Shown here one piece after another: positions 59,015-64,000 of a stretch of DNA of 64,000 nt; position 1 is the stretch's first letter; each line of letters opens with the position of its first letter. Source of the DNA: an uncultured Sphingomonadaceae bacterium (GTDB lineage: Bacteria > Pseudomonadota > Alphaproteobacteria > Sphingomonadales > Sphingomonadaceae); contig CAMYJW010000011.1 of assembly GCA_947258815.1 (NCBI GenBank), positions 1 through 64,000 of the forward strand, given 5' to 3'. The translations under genes were made by a program, and so were the position numbers. Below the pieces are notes generated by a model that ran no database searches, was not told the origin of the DNA, and worked only from the letters and a program-made list of their open reading frames with translations.

Positions 59015-59935
59015 TCAGATTTTGGGCATAATCTCTTCGGCCACCCAGTGCTGGCGATCGATCCATGCCTGCGCGTCGGTCAGCCCCGGCGGCAGCGGCA
59101 CGATTGTTTCGGTCATGCCCAGTTCTTTCAGCCAGCCGATCTGATCGATGATCTTGGCCGCGTCGCTGGTGCCCGGTGCGCGCGGATCGTCGAGAATTTC
59201 GTGGTGTGCGCCAACATTCAGCATTTCGAGCGCAAAGAAAAACTCAAGCGGGCGGCCATCGTATTCCGGCTGCGATTTGATGTAATCGATGCAATCGGGG
59301 AACGTTTCAGGCGGAGTGCGGAATGGCGACCAGCCATTGCCGAACTTTGCCACCCGGCGCTGAACCGCAGGCGCATCGCCGCCAAACCAGATCGGCAGAC
59401 CCGGTTTCTGCACAGGCCGGGGGCCAAATCCGCAATCCTTGAAGCTAACATATTCGCCTTCAAATTCAGGATTTTCGCTCGTCCACAATTCAATGATCGC
59501 AGCCACATATTCATCCGCAATCGCGCCGCGCTTGTTGAACGGCACGTTCAGCATATCGAACTCTTCCTTGAGCCAGCCGACGCCAAACAGCGCTTCGGCG
59601 CGGCCGCCGGTCAAAAAATCAATCGTTGACCAGCCTTTCGCCTGCACAATCGGATTTTGCAGCGGCAGGATCGAAACGGATGACGACAAACGCAGGTTCT
59701 TCGTCTGCCCGCCAATATAGCCAAGCGCGGCAACAGTGTGGAAATACCAGTCGCCCGAAAGCTCGATATGCTCATTGGGGATAATAAAATGCTCACCCAG
59801 CATGCATTTATTGAAGCCAAGATCATCAGCGACAGACATCAGCCTGCCGATCTCCGCACCATCAAGCGCGGCTTCCCACGGCTGCGCCATCGCGGCAACT
59901 TTCATACTGTTTGGAACACCAATATTGAGCTTCAT
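59015..59935 (-). CDS. LLM-class oxidoreductase, Rv2161c-like F420 family
   Basis: The 306-residue TIM-barrel protein has LMSVADDLGFNKCMLGEHF, SVSILPLQNPIVQAKGWSTIDFLTGGRAEALFGVGW and GLPIWFGGDAPAVQRRVAKFGNGW, matching the Rv2161c group of probable F420-dependent oxidoreductases. The ATG at 59935 follows CAGGAGAG. It lies downstream of the F420 genes on the same strand, after a 137-base gap, so it might be co-transcribed with them. The 137 bases hold no gene. Function within the pathway is unknown, but the cofactor is probably F420. Confidence 0.9.
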   Translation of the reverse strand: MKLNIGVPNSMKVAAMAQPWEAALDGAEIGRLMSVADDLGFNKCMLGEHFIIPNEHIELSGDWYFHTVAALGYIGGQTKNLRLSSSVSILPLQNPIVQAKGWSTIDFLTGGRAEALFGVGWLKEEFDMLNVPFNKRGAIADEYVAAIIELWTSENPEFEGEYVSFKDCGFGPRPVQKPGLPIWFGGDAPAVQRRVAKFGNGWSPFRTPPETFPDCIDYIKSQPEYDGRPLEFFFALEMLNVGAHHEILDDPRAPGTSDAAKIIDQIGWLKELGMTETIVPLPPGLTDAQAWIDRQHWVAEEIMPKI

Positions 59936-60072
59936 GACCGGCTCTCCTGTAACTGCCATTTGTGCAAAAGTGTGCGGGAGCGCCTGTGCCGATCAACCTG
60001 TCCACGGACAGGCGAATCAGGCCTTGCGCGGATGATTGCCCTAAAGGGCAATATTTTCCGGCAAGCCGATGC

Positions 60073-60828
60073 TTATCGAAACAGGTCTTCGTTTTTGGGG
60101 CGCAGCGCGGCACCGATGGTTTGCGCCTCTGACTGCCAGGAAAGGCCGCGCACGATACAGGCAGGCAAACCTTCCGCCCCTTCGCCCATCGCCAGCCCTG
60201 CGGCGGCCGCGACCGAATCGGCAAAGGCGATCTGCGTAACCTGCATGGTCCGCCCGTCCCGGTCTGGCTCTCCGCGCTGATCAAGCACGGCGGGAAGGCC
60301 CGAAATGCCGATCGCAACGTTGACCGTGCCAACCCGCCACGGCCTGCCGAAGCTGTCTGAAATTATCACCGCCACGCCCAATCCAGTCGCCGCTTTGCAC
60401 GCGCTGGCGATCCGGGCCGCGCTGGCATCGGGATCTTCGGGCAAAAGCAGCACATGCCCACCATGCGCAGAGCCGATATTGGATGCATCAATCCCGGCAT
60501 TGGCCATCACATGGCCCAGTTTGTGGCGTGTGATGAGGATATTGGGCGCGCGGCGCACCACCGCGCTTGATTCGCGCAGCACCAGCTCAACCAGCGCCGG
60601 GTCTTTGCCCACGTCCGCGGCCAGCGCGCGCGCGTCTGCCGATGGCGTAACAGCCGCGGGATCGACCATGCGCCCTTCGGCCTTGGATACGATTTTCTGC
60701 GTAACCACCAGAATATCGCCCGCCTGCAAGCCGGGATCGCCTTGCGCCAGCCGCCGCGCCAGAATTGCGGGCAGATCATCGCCATCGGCAAACTCGGGCA
60801 GCCCGGCAATCGGTTTAACGCAATACAT
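60073..60828 (-). CDS. cofE: F420-0:gamma-glutamyl ligase
   Basis: The 251-residue protein matches CofE/FbiB ligase domain: GDILVVTQKIVSKAEGR near the N-terminus, VLRESSAVVRRAPNILITRHKLG in the centre, and DSFGRPWRVGTVNVAIGISG. It adds gamma-linked glutamates to F420-0, the last step of coenzyme F420 synthesis. Unlike mycobacterial FbiB it has no nitroreductase-like C-terminal domain. It lies 17 bases after the FbiC-type gene on the same strand. CofC and CofD are not in the window and may lie beyond its right edge or elsewhere. Confidence 0.94.
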   Translation of the reverse strand: MYCVKPIAGLPEFADGDDLPAILARRLAQGDPGLQAGDILVVTQKIVSKAEGRMVDPAAVTPSADARALAADVGKDPALVELVLRESSAVVRRAPNILITRHKLGHVMANAGIDASNIGSAHGGHVLLLPEDPDASAARIASACKAATGLGVAVIISDSFGRPWRVGTVNVAIGISGLPAVLDQRGEPDRDGRTMQVTQIAFADSVAAAAGLAMGEGAEGLPACIVRGLSWQSEAQTIGAALRPKNEDLFR

Positions 60829-60845
60829 CGACGGCTCCGAACCGG

Positions 60846-63164
60846 TCAGTCAGCGCAGATCAATTCGCGCTGGCGCACCTGATAAAGCGTGCTGCGCTCG
60901 ACCAGCGAACGCCCCAGCCCTTCAGCCAGCTCGCGCATCTGTACGACGCCAAATTCCTGCCCGTTAACGCCGCCTGCCGCGCGCGTAATCGATTCGTCCA
61001 TCAGCGTTCCGCCAAGATCGTTTGCGCCAGCCTGCAGCATCGCCGCCGCACCCTCTGGCCCCAGTTTCACCCAGCTTGCCTGAATGTTGGGGATCGCCCC
61101 ATCCAGCGCAATGCGCGCCACTGCATGCATCAGCACCGCCTCGCGCCATGTCGGGCCAGAGCGTGTCTCGCCCCGGCGCCAGTTGGGCGCTTCCATGTGC
61201 ACAAACGGCAGCGGCACAAATTCGGTAAACCCGCCCGTTTCCTGCTGCAACTGGCGCACGCGCAGCAAGTGAATTGCCCAGTGATCGTGTGTTTCAACAT
61301 GGCCAAACATGATCGTCGCGGTTGATTTCAGGCCAACAGTGTGCGCCGCGCGCATCACCGCCAGCCACTCCTGAGTGTTGACCTTATCCGCGCAGATGAC
61401 ATCGCGAATATCATCGGAAAGGATCTCCGCTGCCGTGCCCGGCAACGTCGCCAGCCCGGCCTCTTTCAACGAAGCCAGATATTCCTCATAGGTCAGGCCC
61501 AGCGTCGTCGCCCCGTGATGCACTTCGAGCGGCGAAAAGGCATGAACATGCATTTCGGGCACGGCCTCTTTCACCGCCCGGACAATCGCGCGATAGGTGT
61601 TGCCATCATAGCTGGGATGGATGCCGCCTTGCAGGCAAACCTCGCTTGCTCCGCGCTCCCACGCCTCGCGCGTGCGCTGCGCAATTTCGGCATGGTCGAT
61701 GTTATAGGCGGGGCCACGCTCACTTTTGGTGCTGCCTTTGGAAAAGGCACAAAAGCCGCAGCGATAAAGGCAGATGTTGGTGTAATTGATATTGCGATTG
61801 ACAGCATGGGTGATCGTATCGCCCACCCGATCCTGCCGCAGTTCATCGGCAAACCGGCTGACCGCCTCAAAATCGCGCCCTTCGGCAGTGAACAGCCGCG
61901 CGACCTGATCGGCTTCCAGTTCCTCGCCATATTCAACCCGGCCAAGCGCCGCGCGGATCGCAGGATCGCGGCCCGCAACCAGCGAGGGGAAAGTTTCGGG
62001 AATTTCCCCGCCGGTGCCCGCAGACCAGTCACTGTCACGCGGCAGGCCGCGCGCGTCTACCGCACGGCGAATGCGGGTGTGCAGTGCCTCATCGGCCCAG
62101 CGCACCGGATCGCGCGCAAATGCCGGGCCAATTGCCAGTCGCTGCCGCAGATGCCTGCCAGCGCGTTCGGTTTCGGTTTCCAGCTTTTCAAGATGCGGCC
62201 ACGGCGCTTCTGGATTGACATGATCGGGCGTGACCGGAGAAACCCCGCCCCAATCGTTGACCCCGGCGCGGACCAGGGGTTTGAGCTGGCCGGGCTGCAG
62301 GTTTGGCGGGGCCTGTATCGTCATATCCGGGCCAAAGATCAGGCGCGCGGCGGCAATCGTCCACAGATGCTCATCCAGCGGCAGATCGGGCGCATCGCGC
62401 ATCAGCGTATCGGGCTTGGACCGGAAATTCTGGACGATCACTTCCTGAATGTGGCCATAGCGCACATGCAAATCGCGGATCGCCAGCAACGCCTCTATTC
62501 GTTCCAGCCGGGTCTCGCCAATGCCGATCAGCAGCCCGGTGGTAAACGGAACCTGCGCTTCTCCGGCAAGGCGGATCGATTCAAGCCGCACGGCAGGAAC
62601 TTTATCGGGCGAGCCATAATGCGGCCTGCCTTTTTCGCATAACCGATCAGAACTGCTTTCCAGCATCAGCCCCATCGATGCCGATAGCGGACGCAACGTT
62701 GCATAGTCGTGCGCATCCATGATGCCGGGGTTGAGATGTGGCAGCAGCCCGGTTTCATTCAGCACCAGCTTCGCAACATGGGCCAGATAGTCCAGCGTGC
62801 TGGAAAAGCCGCGTTCGGCCAGCCATTCGCGCGCGGTGGAATAGCGCGCCTCGGGCCGGTCCCCCAGCGTGAACAGCGCTTCGCGGCAGCCCTGCGCCTC
62901 TCCTGCGCGGGCAATTTCCAGCACTTCTTCAGGCTCAAGAAACGGCGCTTCAAGCTGCGACGGGCGATGCGCGAAGGTGCAATAATGGCAAACATCGCGG
63001 CACAATTTGGTGAGCGGAATGAACACCTTGCGCGAATAAGTGACCAGCGTGCCCTGCCCGGCCAGCGTTTGCGTTTCGGCTTGACCCAGCAGATCGGGCA
63101 GCGCCATCGGTTCCAACCGGTCAAGCCAGTCGCGCGCTTCTTCTCGGTTCCACCACTGCGTCAT
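60846..63164 (-). CDS. fbiC: FO synthase, CofG-CofH fusion (FbiC type)
   Basis: The 772-residue protein has two radical-SAM domains. CofG comes first, with the cluster motif Cys55, Cys59, Cys62 (CRDVCHYC); CofH follows, with Cys465, Cys469, Cys472 (CLYRCGFC) around NRNINYTN. CofG and CofH together make the 7,8-didemethyl-8-hydroxy-5-deazariboflavin chromophore (FO) of F420. The fusion order is that of FbiC in mycobacteria, in a slightly shorter form. It precedes cofE by 17 bases and follows an LLM gene by seven. F420 synthesis in a probable sphingomonad is notable. Confidence 0.96.
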   Translation of the reverse strand: MTQWWNREEARDWLDRLEPMALPDLLGQAETQTLAGQGTLVTYSRKVFIPLTKLCRDVCHYCTFAHRPSQLEAPFLEPEEVLEIARAGEAQGCREALFTLGDRPEARYSTAREWLAERGFSSTLDYLAHVAKLVLNETGLLPHLNPGIMDAHDYATLRPLSASMGLMLESSSDRLCEKGRPHYGSPDKVPAVRLESIRLAGEAQVPFTTGLLIGIGETRLERIEALLAIRDLHVRYGHIQEVIVQNFRSKPDTLMRDAPDLPLDEHLWTIAAARLIFGPDMTIQAPPNLQPGQLKPLVRAGVNDWGGVSPVTPDHVNPEAPWPHLEKLETETERAGRHLRQRLAIGPAFARDPVRWADEALHTRIRRAVDARGLPRDSDWSAGTGGEIPETFPSLVAGRDPAIRAALGRVEYGEELEADQVARLFTAEGRDFEAVSRFADELRQDRVGDTITHAVNRNINYTNICLYRCGFCAFSKGSTKSERGPAYNIDHAEIAQRTREAWERGASEVCLQGGIHPSYDGNTYRAIVRAVKEAVPEMHVHAFSPLEVHHGATTLGLTYEEYLASLKEAGLATLPGTAAEILSDDIRDVICADKVNTQEWLAVMRAAHTVGLKSTATIMFGHVETHDHWAIHLLRVRQLQQETGGFTEFVPLPFVHMEAPNWRRGETRSGPTWREAVLMHAVARIALDGAIPNIQASWVKLGPEGAAAMLQAGANDLGGTLMDESITRAAGGVNGQEFGVVQMRELAEGLGRSLVERSTLYQVRQRELICAD

Positions 63165-63171
63165 TATTGTC

Positions 63172-64000
63172 TCACAGTTCCTTGCGCGCCGCTGCCAGGC
63201 CGCGAATTGTCACCAGCGGATCGGCATGACCGGGCAACGCCGCGATCAGCGTCGAGACACCCATTGCCTCCATCTTGCGCATCACATCTGTCATATGGGG
63301 TTCCGGCCCGGTAATTGTATCGAAATCCTGCAAAAATTCGGTCAGGCCCATTTCATCCATCATTTGCACGTTCTTGCCGCCGACCACGACATGTTCGGAC
63401 GGATCATAGCGAGTCTGATAGGCTTCGATCAGCGGGCGGACATTGGGCGGCAGCATCGCCAGCGCTTCAGGCGTGCGGATCGCCATCGCGTTGACCGAGA
63501 TAAACGCCTTGAGATCGTCAATCGCCTGCTGGCGTTCGGGCCGCACCGAAATGAAACTGGTCACCCAGATATCAATCGCATCGGCATCGCGCCCGGCTTT
63601 GGTCGCGGCATCGCGCACCGCGGCGATTTTTGCTTCCAGCCCCTCAAGATGCTGATCGCCAGCAAACAGGATGGCGCCGTCTGCCTGCTCACCCGCCAGC
63701 GCCAGCGCCTTGGGGCCGAACGCGGAATAGTAAATCGGCACAGGGCGCGCGAAGCGCAGCGGTTTGACGGGCCGCCCTTCCCACTCGATAGGCTCACCCG
63801 CGAACAACCCGCGATAGGCGGCAAGTTCGGCGCGGATTTCCTTTTGCGTGGCAGGCATGCGGCCAACCGCAAGGATCGTGCTGCCGCCGGTGGCAAGGCC
63901 CAGAACCGCGCGGCCGCCGGTCAGTTCGTCCAGTGTTGAAAAGGCATTGGCCGCAACCAGCGGATGCCGCATGAACGGCGATGTGACGAGCGAACCAATC
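63172..64000 (-). CDS. LLM-class oxidoreductase, N-terminus beyond the window
   Basis: The visible 276 codons end at 63172; the frame continues past base 64000, where GSLVTSPFMRHPLVAANAF begins a typical LLM region, so the N-terminal part (about 80-100 residues) is missing. LDELTGGRAVLGLATGGS and PVPIYYSAFGPKALALAGEQADGAIL are typical F420-dependent oxidoreductase segments, comparable to the methylenetetrahydromethanopterin-reductase-like branch. It lies seven bases upstream of fbiC on the same strand, so an enzyme and the synthesis of its likely cofactor share an operon. Confidence 0.9.
   Translation of the reverse strand, partial: IGSLVTSPFMRHPLVAANAFSTLDELTGGRAVLGLATGGSTILAVGRMPATQKEIRAELAAYRGLFAGEPIEWEGRPVKPLRFARPVPIYYSAFGPKALALAGEQADGAILFAGDQHLEGLEAKIAAVRDAATKAGRDADAIDIWVTSFISVRPERQQAIDDLKAFISVNAMAIRTPEALAMLPPNVRPLIEAYQTRYDPSEHVVVGGKNVQMMDEMGLTEFLQDFDTITGPEPHMTDVMRKMEAMGVSTLIAALPGHADPLVTIRGLAAARKEL

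Noticed and set aside
1-64000. CRISPR arrays, tRNA or rRNA genes, transposases
   Set aside because: No regularly spaced repeats other than the two tandem palindromic pairs, no tRNA-like cloverleaf with a CCA-type end, no rRNA-like stretch and no transposase motif were seen by reading; a dedicated search was not possible.

Overview
The window is GC-rich, densely packed bacterial DNA that looks like a catabolic island of an alphaproteobacterium, most likely a sphingomonad (Sphingomonadales). The pointers are a large TonB-dependent receptor, a mix of short-chain dehydrogenases (SDRs), acyl-CoA enzymes, NTF2-fold and VOC proteins, and codon choice that looks uniform throughout. No phylogenetic marker gene is present, so this assignment is an inference. 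I see no rRNA, tRNA, CRISPR array, transposase or phage gene.

Region 1 (0.1-15.2 kb) is a CoA-thioester pathway. A plus-strand cluster (2190-9418) carries a dienoyl-CoA-reductase-like SDR, an acyl-CoA dehydrogenase, a MarR regulator, and close relatives of BadH and BadI, which in Rhodopseudomonas open the cyclohexane ring of 2-ketocyclohexanecarboxyl-CoA. It also has a hotdog thioesterase, a CoA-transferase-fold protein that seems to lack its catalytic glutamate, and a crotonase that looks like half of a FadJ protein. The minus strand supplies a full beta-oxidation set (thiolase, FadJ-like, acyl-CoA dehydrogenase) and an alpha-methylacyl-CoA racemase-like enzyme. Together they suggest ring cleavage of an alicyclic acyl-CoA followed by beta-oxidation.

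Region 2 (15.5-35.4 kb) holds uptake and modification genes: the TonB receptor, a FadH/Bai-like flavoenzyme with an altered Fe-S motif, two MFS transporters, a MaoC hydratase, an APH-like kinase, an LLM-type (F420 or flavin) oxidoreductase, a P450, a DUF1214 protein, an alpha/beta hydrolase and a phytoene-desaturase-like flavoprotein. A tandem palindromic repeat occurs at 27.7 kb and again, inverted, at 35.3 kb, each time between convergent genes.

Region 3 (35.4-46.6 kb) is a ten-gene minus-strand operon (four SDRs, sulfotransferase, DUF1214, two VOC proteins, carboxymuconolactone decarboxylase-like protein, tyrosine-phosphatase-like protein) divergent from a plus-strand operon of a second sulfotransferase, a putidaredoxin-type ferredoxin, a limonene-epoxide-hydrolase-like protein and an LLM oxidoreductase.

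Region 4 (46.6-58.9 kb) contains what I regard as the most notable system: a TetR regulator with a palindromic operator, then two consecutive genes that split a Rieske oxygenase. One product has the [2Fe-2S] Rieske ligands but no mononuclear-iron motif; the next has the iron motif but no Rieske ligands. An LLM oxidoreductase overlaps the second. Beside them lie a 3-ketosteroid-dehydrogenase-like flavoprotein, a sterol-desaturase-family hydroxylase, two NTF2-fold proteins, an MFS transporter, another APH-like kinase and SDRs.

Region 5 (59.0-64.0 kb) encodes F420 biosynthesis (an FbiC-type CofG-CofH fusion and CofE) flanked by LLM oxidoreductases. Five LLM genes in all, with cofactor-synthesis genes in the same island, suggest that coenzyme F420 serves this catabolism. 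The substrate cannot be read from the sequence; a terpenoid- or steroid-like polycyclic alicyclic compound fits best.
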